Source: an uncultured bacterium (GTDB lineage: Bacteria > Bacteroidota > Bacteroidia > Bacteroidales > UBA932). From it: 64,000 bases of DNA. Positions 26,647-36,114 of this stretch are shown here, piece by piece (positions within the stretch are counted from its first letter, which is position 1; every line of letters starts with the position of its first letter). Both the position numbers and the translations under genes were made by a program. The DNA lies in assembly GCA_949300025.1 (NCBI GenBank), contig CASGCS010000020.1, forward strand, positions 48,363-112,362. Reading direction: 5' to 3'. The notes below the pieces were generated by a model that was not told where the DNA came from, made no database searches, and saw only the letters and a list, made by a program, of their open reading frames with translations.

Positions 26647-27471
26647 ATGGCAGTACGTAAATTTAAACCGGTAACTCCCGGTCAGAGAAATAAAATAATA
26701 AGCGCATTCGACGACATTACATGTTCGGTGCCGGAGAAATCTCTGTTGCAGCCCCTTCGCAAGACAGGCGGCCGTAACAATACCGGAAAAATGACAATGC
26801 GCTATATCGGTGGCGGTCACAAGAGAATGTATCGCGTGATAGATTTCCTCAGAGACAAGGACAAATACAAGGCTACCGTAAAGACAATAGAATATGACCC
26901 TAACCGCAGTGCGAGAATCGCGCTTGTGGTATATGAAGATGGCGAGAAACGCTACATAATAGCTCCTAAGGGAATAAAGGTAGGACAGGTTATTGCTTCA
27001 GGCCCGGGCGTGGCTCCCGAGATTGGCAATACTCTTCCTCTCTCTGAAATTCCTCTCGGAACAGATGTTCACAACATCGAGTTGAAACCCGGAAAGGGTG
27101 CGGCAATGGCGCGCAGCGCAGGTTGCTATGCACAGCTTACCGCAAGGGAAGGTAACCATGCAATCCTCAGATTGCCTTCAGGCGAAACAAGAATGGTACT
27201 GGTTACCTGCCGTGCAACGGTAGGCGTAGTTTCCAACCCCGACCATAACCTCGAGTCACACGGAAAGGCCGGCCGCAGACGCTGGCTGGGTCGCAGACCC
27301 CGTAACCGCGGCGTAGTAATGAACCCTGTAGATCACCCGATGGGAGGTGGTGAAGGACGTGCTTCCGGAGGACATCCCCGTTCAAGAAAGGGTATTCCTG
27401 CAAAGGGATATAAGACAAGACATCCTAAGAAGGCTTCCAATAAGCTTATTATTGAGAGAAGGAAAAAATAG
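26647..27471 (+). CDS. rplB: 50S ribosomal protein L2
   Basis: The 274-residue protein is full length, with the C-terminal [17 protein letters not shown] motif whose His is needed at the peptidyl-transferase centre. Gene order is canonical. Confidence 0.98.
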   Translation: MAVRKFKPVTPGQRNKIISAFDDITCSVPEKSLLQPLRKTGGRNNTGKMTMRYIGGGHKRMYRVIDFLRDKDKYKATVKTIEYDPNRSARIALVVYEDGEKRYIIAPKGIKVGQVIASGPGVAPEIGNTLPLSEIPLGTDVHNIELKPGKGAAMARSAGCYAQLTAREGNHAILRLPSGETRMVLVTCRATVGVVSNPDHNLESHGKAGRRRWLGRRPRNRGVVMNPVDHPMGGGEGRASGGHPRSRKGIPAKGYKTRHPKKASNKLIIERRKK

Positions 27472-27490
27472 GAATTAACTTTAGAGTATT

Positions 27491-27754
27491 ATGAGTCGTT
27501 CAATAAAAAAAGGGCCTTATATCGAGGCTAGTTTAGAGAAGAAAATTCTTGCCATGAACGCTTCGGGCAAGAAGGATGTTGTAAGAACCTGGTCGAGAGC
27601 CAGTATGATTTCGCCTGACTTTGTGGGTCATACTATAGCTGTTCATAACGGTAATAAGTTTATTCCTGTTTATGTTACTGAGAATATGGTAGGTCACAAG
27701 CTCGGAGAATTTGCACCGACAAGAACCTTCAAAGGTCATTCGGGTAATCGTTAA
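27491..27754 (+). CDS. rpsS: 30S ribosomal protein S19
   Basis: The 87-residue protein starts [11 protein letters not shown] and ends with [14 protein letters not shown], both diagnostic. It binds 16S rRNA with S13 in the 30S head. Confidence 0.98.
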   Translation: MSRSIKKGPYIEASLEKKILAMNASGKKDVVRTWSRASMISPDFVGHTIAVHNGNKFIPVYVTENMVGHKLGEFAPTRTFKGHSGNR

Positions 27755-27779
27755 TAACTTAAAATGAGATTACAGTAAA

Positions 27780-28205
27780 ATGGGAGCTCGTAAAAGAAAA
27801 ATGGCCGACAGGCTTAAAGAGATAAAGAAACAGACAGCTATAGCAAAGCTGAATGATGTTCCTACATCTCCCCGCAAAATGCGCCTTGTTGCGGATATTA
27901 TAAGGGGAGTCGAGGTTAACCGTGCTTTGGATATATTGAAATATTCAAAGAAAGAGGCTTCTAACCGTTTGGAGAAACTTCTCCGTTCTGCCATTGCAAA
28001 CTGGGAAGCCAAGAACGAAGCCGACAGAAAAGAGTTGGAGAACGGGAATGTGCTGGTGCAAACCATTATGGTAGGTCAGGGCCGTACACTTAAGAGAATA
28101 AGGACAGCCCCTCAGGGCAGGGCAGCAAGAATCCGCAAACGCTCCAATCATGTAACTATTATTCTTGGCAAAAAAGCCGTAAAATCAGAAGAGGAGGCTA
28201 AGTAA
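27780..28205 (+). CDS. rplV: 50S ribosomal protein L22
   Basis: The 141-residue protein has a basic N-terminal extension ([13 protein letters not shown]) before the usual core ([18 protein letters not shown]) and the tunnel hairpin [16 protein letters not shown]. It ends 1 nt before rpsC. Confidence 0.97.
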   Translation: MGARKRKMADRLKEIKKQTAIAKLNDVPTSPRKMRLVADIIRGVEVNRALDILKYSKKEASNRLEKLLRSAIANWEAKNEADRKELENGNVLVQTIMVGQGRTLKRIRTAPQGRAARIRKRSNHVTIILGKKAVKSEEEAK

Positions 28206-28206
28206 C

Positions 28207-28965
28207 ATGGGACAGAAAACTAATCCAATAAGCAACAGACTCGGTATTATCCGTGGTTGGGACTCTAACTGGTATGGCGGCAAGAACTATGCGGCAAAGA
28301 TACTGGAGGATACAAAAATCCGCGAGTATCTGAATGCCCGCCTCGCAAAGGCAAGTTTATCCAAGATTGTCATAGAGAGAACATTAAAATTAATTACAGT
28401 TACAATTCATACTGCACGTCCGGGTGTGATAATCGGAAAGGGCGGTTCTGAGGTCGACAAGCTCAAGAGCGAGTTGAAGAACATCTCCAACAAGGAGGTC
28501 CAGATTAACATTTTCGAGGTAAAACGCCCCGAACTGGATGCCAATATCATTGCAAACAACATTGCAAGGCAGGTGGAAGGACGTGTCTCTTACCGTAGAG
28601 CAATCAAGATGGCTGTCGCAACAACCATGAGAATGGGCGCAGAGGGCATAAAGGTTCTCATCAGCGGCCGTCTCGGCGGTGCGGAAATGGCCCGTTCAGA
28701 GCTTTACAAGGAGGGACGTACTCCGCTCCATACATTCCGTGCAGATATAGACTACGCTTTGGCGGAGGCTCATACCAAAGTCGGCGTATTGGGTATCAAG
28801 GTATGGGTATGCAACGGTGAAGTATACGGCAAGAGAGATCTTACTCCCAATGCAGGCGTAAGCACAAACGCAGCTGCACAGGGCGGCCAGAGAAATGACC
28901 GCAGGGGTGGCAGAGGCCGCGGCGACCGTCGCAAGGGCGGTGCAAAACGCAGCAAGGAGGAATAA
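28207..28965 (+). CDS. rpsC: 30S ribosomal protein S3
   Basis: The 252-residue protein has the KH domain with [14 protein letters not shown] and the S3 C-terminal domain. A Gly/Arg/Lys-rich tail ([19 protein letters not shown]) ends it, as in many Bacteroidota S3. S3 forms the mRNA entry site. It is the last gene of the block; rplP, rpmC and rpsQ, which normally follow, are absent, and a strong terminator comes 24 nt later. Confidence 0.98.
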   Translation: MGQKTNPISNRLGIIRGWDSNWYGGKNYAAKILEDTKIREYLNARLAKASLSKIVIERTLKLITVTIHTARPGVIIGKGGSEVDKLKSELKNISNKEVQINIFEVKRPELDANIIANNIARQVEGRVSYRRAIKMAVATTMRMGAEGIKVLISGRLGGAEMARSELYKEGRTPLHTFRADIDYALAEAHTKVGVLGIKVWVCNGEVYGKRDLTPNAGVSTNAAAQGGQRNDRRGGRGRGDRRKGGAKRSKEE

Positions 28966-28989
28966 TCAATTCTTGTTTGAAAATGTCTG

Positions 28990-29020
28990 GCCCGATAGTC
29001 CGCTATCGGGCTTTTTTATT
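28990..29020 (+). terminator. Terminator ending the ribosomal block
   Basis: A perfect 9-bp stem GCCCGATAG/CTATCGGGC with loop TCCG is followed by TTTTTT. It ends the operon after rpsC. Confidence 0.92.
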
Positions 29021-29083
29021 TATAGTGCAAAGCACCTCCTATTGTAAAAAAGGCTATATTTGCTTAACAAAATCAACTCATGT

Positions 29084-30286
29084 ATGAAAAAGTCAGTTTT
29101 ATCTTTAATCGCAATCTTTTTTGCCCTCTCCTGCTATGCGATAGAGCGCAAGGCTCCGCAGGAAGAAGGAATGGACCCTGTACGTCTTGCAAAGGTAGAT
29201 GACATTATAAATGCCTCTATCGAGAATAAAGAGATTCCCGGGGCCGTGCTGGCCGTGGTGAGAAACGGCAGTCTTGTATATCTGAAGGCTTACGGCAACA
29301 AGAGCGTTTATCCCGAAGTAGAGCCCATGACCGAGAATACCGTATTCGACCTGGCCTCATGCAGCAAGGTGGTAGGTACAACAATGTCTGTGATGCATCT
29401 TTTTGAACAGGGCGGATTTCGCCTTACAGACAGGGTGGACATGTATATCCCCGGATTTGAGCCTTATGTAGACCCCAAGACCGGCGAGAAGGTAAATATA
29501 AGGATAGTCGACCTGCTTACCCACTCTTCGGGGCTTCCTGCCTATGTCTCTCCCGAGGTAGTCATAAAGGCCTGCGGAAAAGACGATCCGGATTCTCTGA
29601 TGAGTTATATATGCAAGATGAAAAGGGAGTTCAGACCCACTACCGATTTCCAGTACAGCTGTCTGAATTTCATAACTCTGCAGAACATCCTGCAGAACAT
29701 TACCGGTGAAAAACTGTGTGACTATGCACAGAAGAACGTATTCGACGTACTCGGGATGACACATACTGCATACAATCCAAAATTGAACAACAACAAGCAG
29801 ATAATGGAACTTGTGGCTCCCACGGAGAAGCAGCCCGACGGCAGCGTTCTTCTCGGTGAGGTGCACGACCCGCTTGCAAGGGTTATGAACCATGGCAATT
29901 CAGGCAATGCAGGTGTATTTTCAAATGCCGAGGATCTTGCCATACTTGCCGCCGCACTTATGAACGGAGGCGAGATAGACGGCAAGAGAGTTCTTGGAAA
30001 ACTTACGGTAGAGACAATGACAAGGGTGCCGGATGAGGTGAAAGAGTTAGGGCGCTCTTTGGGCTGGGACAACTATTCTCCCTATGCTTCCAACAACGGC
30101 AACATATTCCATCCTACAAAGACATATGGCCATACCGGATATACTGGTACTTCAATTATTATCGACCCTGTTTCAAAGACCGCGGTCATCCTGCTCGCCC
30201 ACAGGGTACATCCTGCCGACAAGGGCAGTGTTGTAAGACTCAGGGCACTGGTTGCCAACGTAGTGGCAGGTGCAGTGGTGGAATGA
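29084..30286 (+). CDS. Serine hydrolase of the beta-lactamase/penicillin-binding fold
   Basis: The 400-residue exported protein has a signal peptide (to about residue 19) and a class C beta-lactamase-like domain. The catalytic SxxK is SCSK, the second motif YSC takes the YxN place, and HTG takes the KTG place. Such enzymes are esterases, D-aminopeptidases or carboxypeptidases; true beta-lactamase action is unlikely from motif 2. The ATG at 29084 was chosen; the open frame extends to a TTG that lies inside a -7-like box (TATATTTG, 29055-29062). Confidence 0.85.
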   Translation: MKKSVLSLIAIFFALSCYAIERKAPQEEGMDPVRLAKVDDIINASIENKEIPGAVLAVVRNGSLVYLKAYGNKSVYPEVEPMTENTVFDLASCSKVVGTTMSVMHLFEQGGFRLTDRVDMYIPGFEPYVDPKTGEKVNIRIVDLLTHSSGLPAYVSPEVVIKACGKDDPDSLMSYICKMKREFRPTTDFQYSCLNFITLQNILQNITGEKLCDYAQKNVFDVLGMTHTAYNPKLNNNKQIMELVAPTEKQPDGSVLLGEVHDPLARVMNHGNSGNAGVFSNAEDLAILAAALMNGGEIDGKRVLGKLTVETMTRVPDEVKELGRSLGWDNYSPYASNNGNIFHPTKTYGHTGYTGTSIIIDPVSKTAVILLAHRVHPADKGSVVRLRALVANVVAGAVVE

Positions 30287-30314
30287 CAATTCTGTAGTTG
30301 ACAAATAAAAAGCA

Positions 30315-30350
30315 AGAGTTGCCGGAAACTGTCCGACAACTCTTTTTTTA
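30315..30350. terminator. Bidirectional terminator between serine hydrolase and TonB receptor
   Basis: Stem AGAGTTG.CGG/CCG.CAACTCT with one mismatch is followed by seven T on the plus strand and by a T-rich run on the minus strand. It can end both convergent genes. Confidence 0.8.
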
Positions 30351-30374
30351 TGCAGCCGCCTAAGCGGGCGGAAT

Positions 30375-32774
30375 CTAAAAGTTCAAGTTTATTCCCATGA
30401 CAAGGTTTCTCGGCGCTCCCCAGTATCCTGTAAAGGTCTCGCGGTCATGGTCTGCTCCGTCGAGTCCTCTGACAATATACTTGCTGTTGAACAGGTTGTT
30501 GAGAGTGAAGAAGAGCGACATGTCAAATTTATTGAACTTGAATGTATTGCGTATATTGAGATTCACAATGTGGTAAGAGGGGATTCTGTAGGGGTCTGCC
30601 TTGTCGCCGGGCTCGGTACGTGAATCGGGCTCGAAATCAGCCCAATATCTGTCGCCATACTGCCAGTCTGCGGTAATGGCAAGGCCCGAGAGTTGTCTGG
30701 ATGCTGCCGATGCCAGATATTTGAAAGGGGTGATTTCCACTGCCGCGCCTATCTGGGTCTGGGGCGCATCTCCAACGGGAAGGCCGTCGCTGTAGACATC
30801 GACCTCGGCTATTGTCTGCCCGCTGTAATCGTCGTAGATGGAGGCGTGTACATCGTTTTTCCATTTCCAGCTGCCGATTGAGGCGTTTGCCGTAACCTTT
30901 GCCCATGTCGCTACATTGTAGTGTCCTTCTATCTCTATTCCATAGTGCAGCGCGTTCAGGCCTGTAATCATGTATCTGTAGGCATCCTCTTCCAGCGGGC
31001 GGTAGGCCTCGCTCATAAGCGATTTGTTGAACCAGTAGGCACCGTAGACGGTGGCTTCAACAGCCCCACGGTAGTGGACAAAACGGTAGCCGAGTTCCCC
31101 CAACAGGTTCTTTTCATTTTTCACTCCCTCGCTTATACGGTTATTGCCGCTTGAAAAATAGACATTGGAATATGGAATTCTGCTGTAGGCCGCAGCATTA
31201 AGGTAAAGACTCTGTTTCATGTCCATTTTGTAGAGCACTCCGGCCTTGAAGCTCCCTCCCGTGCCGGTCGCAGCCTTGCTGTAGTAGTTGCCTTCGGTAT
31301 AATTGTATTTGTCCCACCTTTTGGTCAGCGCTCCGTAGAGCGATGCTCCGGCATTTACTATAAAGCGGTTCTTTTTGTAAACCATTGAAGCGTAAAGCGT
31401 ACCGTAATTGTGGTTTTTGCCGTTGTTGGTTCTGATATAGTCTCCTACTCCCTTTATGGGATTTCTGCCGTTGACTCCTGCAAGTGAATTGTTCTGATAA
31501 TCTTCGTACCAGAAATCACCGCCGAGCAAATCGGTAATCTTCTCTTTCTCCCATGTGTTGTAGAGCTGGTAGTGGAGACCTCCCTCAAGTGTGAGGTGTT
31601 CGTTCAAATCCCAGATGGCGCTGGTAAGCACTCCAAACTGGATATGGCCGGCCATGTAGTCGCTCAGGATATTCTGTGCAGATTCTCCTCTCTCTGCAGC
31701 AGACCTGTTCAGGGCGACAATGGCATCCCAGTCTATATGCCCATCTTTCTGGTATGAGATGATTCTGTTCCCTTTGCTTTCGGTCCAGACTCCGCCTCCA
31801 TTGCCTATTGCAAGATAGGCTGCGCTGTTGATTTTAAGGTTGCTGTTGTTTGTGTAAAAATGGTTGAGGGTAAAGTAAGGCTTGAAGTAGTTGTTTTCGC
31901 TTATGCTTTTCTGGACAAGCCTTCCGTCCTCTTCTCTGTAAAATCCCCAGTTCTTGCTGTAGCCTCTTCCATATTGTTCCATCTCTGCGTATGTGATGCG
32001 CTGGCTGCGCTGCTGGTGGCGTTCCGGCCCGCCCAAAGCGGTGAACAGCAGGGAGTGGCGGTTGTTTATCCTTTTGCTTATGCTCAGCATATATGCTCCG
32101 GCGGATGCATCCGTACACTCGACATAGCCGTGTCCCCACAGATAGGAGCCTGTGAGCGATATTCCCCATCCGTTGCCTATTTCTCCGCTGTTATAGCTGA
32201 AATAGCCTTTGGATAGCTGGTAATCGGTGTAGCTGTAGCCTATTTCCAGCGAAGGCTCGGTAAGCGGGCTTTTTGTAATTATATTTATGGTGCCGCCGAC
32301 AGAGTTGTCGGAGAGCATCGATGCTCCTATACCCTTTTGCAGCTGGATGGTGGATGTGGCATCGGTAAGGCCTAGCCAGTTGTTCCAGAACATGGAGCCG
32401 CTGGTAAGTCCAGAGATGGGGATTCCGTTCAGCAATACCGATATGTTTTCCTGCTGGAATCCGCGGATATTTATCTTGGCATCTCCGAAACTGCCTGTTT
32501 CAGGTGTTGCATATACTCCGGGAATCTCCCTGAGAAGTTCCGGGAAGGTCTTTCCTGCAGATTTTACCTTAATATCCTTTTCATCGATACTGGTAAGCCT
32601 GAGCGGAGAGGTTCTGGTATTTCTGATTCCTGCGGAGACTGTTATTTCGTCCAGAAGAATGGCTGTCGTATCTGCTTCGTCATAAAGCATATTCTCTTCC
32701 GGAAAGCCGTCTGCATAGATAACAGACGGCACAAATGCGAGTAGAAACGTGAATAAAAAAAATCTTGTTGACAT
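30375..32774 (-). CDS. TonB-dependent outer-membrane receptor under an FMN riboswitch
   Basis: The 799-residue protein has a signal peptide ending near SVIYA, a plug domain (about 45-165: ITVSAGIRNTRTSPLRLTS, LLREIPGVYATPETG, NIRGFQQENISVLLNGIP) and a 22-strand barrel ending in an aromatic residue (LNF). It has no SusC-type carboxypeptidase-like N-terminal domain and no SusD partner. This is the layout of vitamin or siderophore receptors (BtuB type), not glycan receptors. An FMN riboswitch lies upstream on the same strand, so the likely cargo is a flavin. No inner-membrane flavin carrier is adjacent. Confidence 0.9.
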   Translation of the reverse strand: MSTRFFLFTFLLAFVPSVIYADGFPEENMLYDEADTTAILLDEITVSAGIRNTRTSPLRLTSIDEKDIKVKSAGKTFPELLREIPGVYATPETGSFGDAKINIRGFQQENISVLLNGIPISGLTSGSMFWNNWLGLTDATSTIQLQKGIGASMLSDNSVGGTINIITKSPLTEPSLEIGYSYTDYQLSKGYFSYNSGEIGNGWGISLTGSYLWGHGYVECTDASAGAYMLSISKRINNRHSLLFTALGGPERHQQRSQRITYAEMEQYGRGYSKNWGFYREEDGRLVQKSISENNYFKPYFTLNHFYTNNSNLKINSAAYLAIGNGGGVWTESKGNRIISYQKDGHIDWDAIVALNRSAAERGESAQNILSDYMAGHIQFGVLTSAIWDLNEHLTLEGGLHYQLYNTWEKEKITDLLGGDFWYEDYQNNSLAGVNGRNPIKGVGDYIRTNNGKNHNYGTLYASMVYKKNRFIVNAGASLYGALTKRWDKYNYTEGNYYSKAATGTGGSFKAGVLYKMDMKQSLYLNAAAYSRIPYSNVYFSSGNNRISEGVKNEKNLLGELGYRFVHYRGAVEATVYGAYWFNKSLMSEAYRPLEEDAYRYMITGLNALHYGIEIEGHYNVATWAKVTANASIGSWKWKNDVHASIYDDYSGQTIAEVDVYSDGLPVGDAPQTQIGAAVEITPFKYLASAASRQLSGLAITADWQYGDRYWADFEPDSRTEPGDKADPYRIPSYHIVNLNIRNTFKFNKFDMSLFFTLNNLFNSKYIVRGLDGADHDRETFTGYWGAPRNLVMGINLNF

Positions 32775-32842
32775 AAACGTAATTTTTAATTAATAAAAAA
32801 AGTTTATCAACAAGGCCAATGGGAAAACAATATCGGATTTAC

Positions 32843-32873
32843 GAGGCGGAACGCTCCGGATACACCGGACCTC
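32843..32873 (-). other. GC-rich hairpin between FMN aptamer and receptor start
   Basis: GAGG...CCTC arms enclose an inner TCCGG/CCGGA stem. It has no T-run beside it, so it may be part of the expression platform or a spacer. A T7 run lies nearer the gene (about 32799-32806). Confidence 0.4.
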
Positions 32874-32885
32874 ATAATGCGCGAT

Positions 32886-32996
32886 AATCTTCTTCCATCC
32901 AGACTATACTGTCGGTGCCGTAATTTCAACGGCTCTGCTCCATGGGAGCTCGCGGACTTTACCGCCGATCGGGAATTTCACCCTGCCCTGAAGATT
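32886..32996 (-). promoter_or_regulatory. FMN riboswitch (RFN element)
   Basis: Reading the minus strand, the element shows the full RFN consensus: P1 5' arm AATCTTC (32990-32996), AGGGCAGGGTGAAATTCCC, CGGCGGTAAAGTCCGCGAGC, the central CCGTTGAAATTACGG, CCGACAGT, AGTCTGGATGGAAGAAG, and P1 3' arm GAAGATT (32886-32892), perfectly paired. RFN aptamers bind FMN and shut off riboflavin synthesis or uptake genes when FMN is plentiful. The ATG of the TonB receptor is 111 nt downstream. tyrA ends 52 nt upstream on the same strand, so read-through from the aro operon is possible. Confidence 0.95.
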
Positions 32997-33048
32997 GAGC
33001 GCAAATATGAGAATTCTTTGCAGAAATTCAAAATATACGGAGGCTTTC

Positions 33049-33822
33049 CTACTCTAAATTTTTTCTCACTCCATCTAAAAACAGTTTCATCTTGCCGCTG
33101 TCGTGTTCATTTACAATTTGAAGCAACTTGCCTAATTCATCTATGATTTTGTTGAGCTGGTATGGCGTGTTGGGGTTGAACAGAATTTCAGTAAGCAGAT
33201 AGTCGTCTTCTGAAAGCAGCCCTCTGGCTATTGCCAGGTGCTTTTTGAACGTGGTTCCCGGGGCATTCTGGTGCTTCATTATAGAGGCGAATACGAGCGT
33301 GGAGGCAAACGGTATGGAGAGCGAATAGGCTACAACCTTGTCATGTTCCTCGAAGGTATATTCGCAGATATTCAGTTTCAGCGTACCGAACAGGTCTTTG
33401 AAAAAGATTCTGCCCAGATAGTCAGATTCCTTTATGATTATTGCACTCTCCTGCTGGAGATTCCCCAGATTGGCAAACGTGGGCCCGAACATGGGGTGGG
33501 TGGAGACGAAGCGGAAACCGCATTCCTGATAGAATTCCTTAAGCCCTGTCTTTACCGAGGCTATGTCGGCCAGTATGCAGTTTTTGCTTATGTAGGGAAT
33601 GATTTTCCTGAAGGCATCTATCGTACGGTTAAGGGTTACACAATTAATCACCAGTTCGGGAGAGAACTCCTCAGCCTGCTCGTATTCGGTAAAGCGCAGT
33701 GCGTTGTAGATGAAACGCAATCTTTGCGGCTCGCTTTCGAGTACGGCCACCTCGTGGCTGAAACTCAGCAGGTCTGTAAAGAACGAGCCCATTTTGCCGG
33801 CTCCTATGACAAGTATTTTCAT
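33049..33822 (-). CDS. tyrA: Prephenate dehydrogenase
   Basis: The 257-residue NAD(P)-dependent enzyme has the Rossmann start KILVIGAGKMGSFF and the conserved STHPMFGP motif. It oxidises prephenate to 4-hydroxyphenylpyruvate, the tyrosine branch. It lacks ACT and chorismate mutase domains, so feedback control is probably elsewhere. It is the last gene of the pheA operon, 10 nt after the DAHP synthase gene. Confidence 0.92.
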   Translation of the reverse strand: MKILVIGAGKMGSFFTDLLSFSHEVAVLESEPQRLRFIYNALRFTEYEQAEEFSPELVINCVTLNRTIDAFRKIIPYISKNCILADIASVKTGLKEFYQECGFRFVSTHPMFGPTFANLGNLQQESAIIIKESDYLGRIFFKDLFGTLKLNICEYTFEEHDKVVAYSLSIPFASTLVFASIMKHQNAPGTTFKKHLAIARGLLSEDDYLLTEILFNPNTPYQLNKIIDELGKLLQIVNEHDSGKMKLFLDGVRKNLE

Positions 33823-33832
33823 CTGCTGTAAA

Positions 33833-34897
33833 TTATTTCATTATCTCCATTTGAACCCTGACAGACTCTTCATGGATTGATTTCATTATCTCTGCCACGA
33901 ATTCCGGATTAAGTTCCATGGCCTTGCCAAGTTTTGCCCTGTTTTCCAGAATGTCGTTATATCTGCCCTCCTGGAGGATAGGCATATTGTGTTCTTTCTT
34001 GTATGTGCCAATCTCTTTTGATATTCGCATTCGTTTTGCCAGGGTGGCGAGCAGCTGCTCGTCTATTTCGTCTATCTGTTTTCTTAAAACCGTAATGTCT
34101 TCGGTTGTCTGTGCATTGTCTCTTATTACCAACATACTTAGTGTATAATCCAGAACATCGGGTGTAAGTTGCTGAGCCGCATCGCTCAGGGCGTGGTCGG
34201 GGTCGCAGTGCGATTCAATTATCAGACCGTCGAAATTCAGGTCCAGAGCCTGCTGTGCAATTGGTGCGACAAGTTCTCTCTTTCCGCCGATATGGCTCGG
34301 GTCGCAGAACATCGAGAGCTCAGGATACCTTCTCTTCAGTTCAATGGGGATATGCCATAAGGGCAGATTCCTGTAAAGTTTCTTTTCGTATGAACTGAAC
34401 CCTCTGTGGATTACTCCTATATTTCTTATTCCGGCACCATATATGCGCTCTATTGCGCCAATCCACAGTTCAAGGTCGGGATTTACCGGGTTCTTTACCA
34501 GAATGGGAATATCCGTTCCCTTGAGTGCATCTGCAAGTTCCTGCATTGCAAATGGGTTGGCCACGGTTCTGGCTCCAATCCAGAGTATGTCTATCCCAGC
34601 CTTTATCGCCTCGAAAACATGATAGGGAGTTGCAACTTCAGTTGAGGTGAGCATGCCTGTCTTCTCCTTCACCTCTTTGAGCCAGGGCAGCCCGACAGCT
34701 CCAACGCCCTCGAATCCGCCGGGTTTGGTGCGCGGTTTCCAGATTCCGGCTCTGAATATCCTGATTCCTTTGGATGCCAGGCTCTGTGCCGTGTTGAGTA
34801 CCTGTTCTCTGCTTTCGGCACTGCACGGGCCTGCTATTATAACGGGCCTTTTATCGTCTATGCCGTTTATTTTCAAATGTCCGATTTTCATATTCAA
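33833..34897 (-). CDS. DAHP synthase fused to chorismate mutase
   Basis: The 354-residue protein has an N-terminal DAHP synthase of the Ibeta type (IAGPCSAESREQVL, FRAGIWKPRTKPGGFEGVG, CDPSHIGGKRE; about 1-255) and a C-terminal type II chorismate mutase (about 268-354: RKQIDEIDEQLLATLAKRM). It condenses PEP with erythrose-4-phosphate at the entry of the shikimate pathway and also turns chorismate into prephenate. The mutase domain can sense prephenate or chorismate as a feedback signal. It sits between the aminotransferase and tyrA. Confidence 0.94.
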   Translation of the reverse strand: MNMKIGHLKINGIDDKRPVIIAGPCSAESREQVLNTAQSLASKGIRIFRAGIWKPRTKPGGFEGVGAVGLPWLKEVKEKTGMLTSTEVATPYHVFEAIKAGIDILWIGARTVANPFAMQELADALKGTDIPILVKNPVNPDLELWIGAIERIYGAGIRNIGVIHRGFSSYEKKLYRNLPLWHIPIELKRRYPELSMFCDPSHIGGKRELVAPIAQQALDLNFDGLIIESHCDPDHALSDAAQQLTPDVLDYTLSMLVIRDNAQTTEDITVLRKQIDEIDEQLLATLAKRMRISKEIGTYKKEHNMPILQEGRYNDILENRAKLGKAMELNPEFVAEIMKSIHEESVRVQMEIMK

Positions 34898-34921
34898 TGC
34901 TTTTAATATTATTCGTTTATC

Positions 34922-36097
34922 CTATTTTTTCACTGCCTTTATTCTGTCGAGAGCCTGCTGCAGTTTTTCCTCGTTGCAGCAGAGCGATATTCTTACATAC
35001 TTTCTTCCGTTCTCCCCAAAGATGAAGCCCGGTGTGAGAAAGACCTTGGCCTGATATAGAATCCTGTCGCAAATCTCCTTTGCTTCGCTCTCCACCTTTC
35101 CCCAGAGGAAAAGCCCTACCTGATTGCCGGAAACCGTGGCTCCTATCTCCTCCATTATGGCTGTCGCCAGAGCCTTTCTTTTGGCGTATACGGCGTTCAT
35201 GCCGTCGTACCATTCCCTGGGGGCCTTGAGGGCAGCGACAGCGGCGAGTTGCATGGGTCTGAACATGCCGGAATCCATATTGCTTTTTACGCGCAAGATC
35301 CATTGCAGAAACTGAGCGTTTGTGGCAAGCATCCCTATACGCCACCCCGGCATGTTGTGGGCTTTGCTCATTGAGTTTAACTCAATGCATATTTCCCTGC
35401 TTCCCGGAACAGAGAGAATACTCATGGGCTTATCGTTGAGTATGAAACTGTAAGGATTGTCGTGGCAAATTATGATATTGTGCTTTTTGCCGAAGGCTAC
35501 GAGCTTCTCGAAAAGCTCCATAGATGCATTTGCACCGGTAGGCATGTTTGGATAGTTGCACCACATGAGGCGGGTCTTTTCCAGTGAAATCTCTCCATTG
35601 GCGTCGGCCTTTTCGAGAGCATCGAAATCGGGCTCCCAGTTCCTGTTCTCATCCAGCGCATATCGGTATATCTTTGCTCCGGCCAGTTTTGAAACAGAGG
35701 TGTATGTCGGGTAGCCGGGGTCCGGTACCAGCACTCCGTCGCCTTCGTTTATAAAGGCAAGGGTTATATGCATCACACCCTCCTTGCTGCCTATCAGAGG
35801 CAGTATCTCGCTTGCAGGGTCAAGTTCCACGCTGTACCATTTTCCGTACCAGCCGGCAAAGGCTTCGCGCAGTTCCGGAATGCCGATATAAGGCTGGTAT
35901 CCGTGTGAATCTGCTTTCCTGGCATTTTCTGCAAGGGTCTCCACAGTTATCTCGGACGGGGGCAGGTCGGGGCTGCCTATCCCCAGGTTTATGACATTTT
36001 CGCCCCTGGCGTTCATCTGTGCTATCTCCTTGAGCTTTACTGAAAAGTAATACTCCGAAACCTCTGCGATTCTCGCTGCCGGTTTAATCTCTTTCAT
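34922..36097 (-). CDS. Class I/II PLP aminotransferase (probable aromatic amino acid aminotransferase)
   Basis: The 391-residue fold type I aminotransferase has the PLP lysine in NSMSKAHNMPGWRIG and the conserved YPNMPTGA and CHDNPYSF motifs. Some of its sequence is like LL-diaminopimelate aminotransferase. Its place between pheA and the DAHP synthase/mutase gene argues that it transaminates phenylpyruvate and hydroxyphenylpyruvate, completing Phe and Tyr. Substrate range is inferred from context. Confidence 0.85.
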   Translation of the reverse strand: MKEIKPAARIAEVSEYYFSVKLKEIAQMNARGENVINLGIGSPDLPPSEITVETLAENARKADSHGYQPYIGIPELREAFAGWYGKWYSVELDPASEILPLIGSKEGVMHITLAFINEGDGVLVPDPGYPTYTSVSKLAGAKIYRYALDENRNWEPDFDALEKADANGEISLEKTRLMWCNYPNMPTGANASMELFEKLVAFGKKHNIIICHDNPYSFILNDKPMSILSVPGSREICIELNSMSKAHNMPGWRIGMLATNAQFLQWILRVKSNMDSGMFRPMQLAAVAALKAPREWYDGMNAVYAKRKALATAIMEEIGATVSGNQVGLFLWGKVESEAKEICDRILYQAKVFLTPGFIFGENGRKYVRISLCCNEEKLQQALDRIKAVKK

Positions 36098-36114
36098 ATT
36101 CTTTTGGATTTAAG

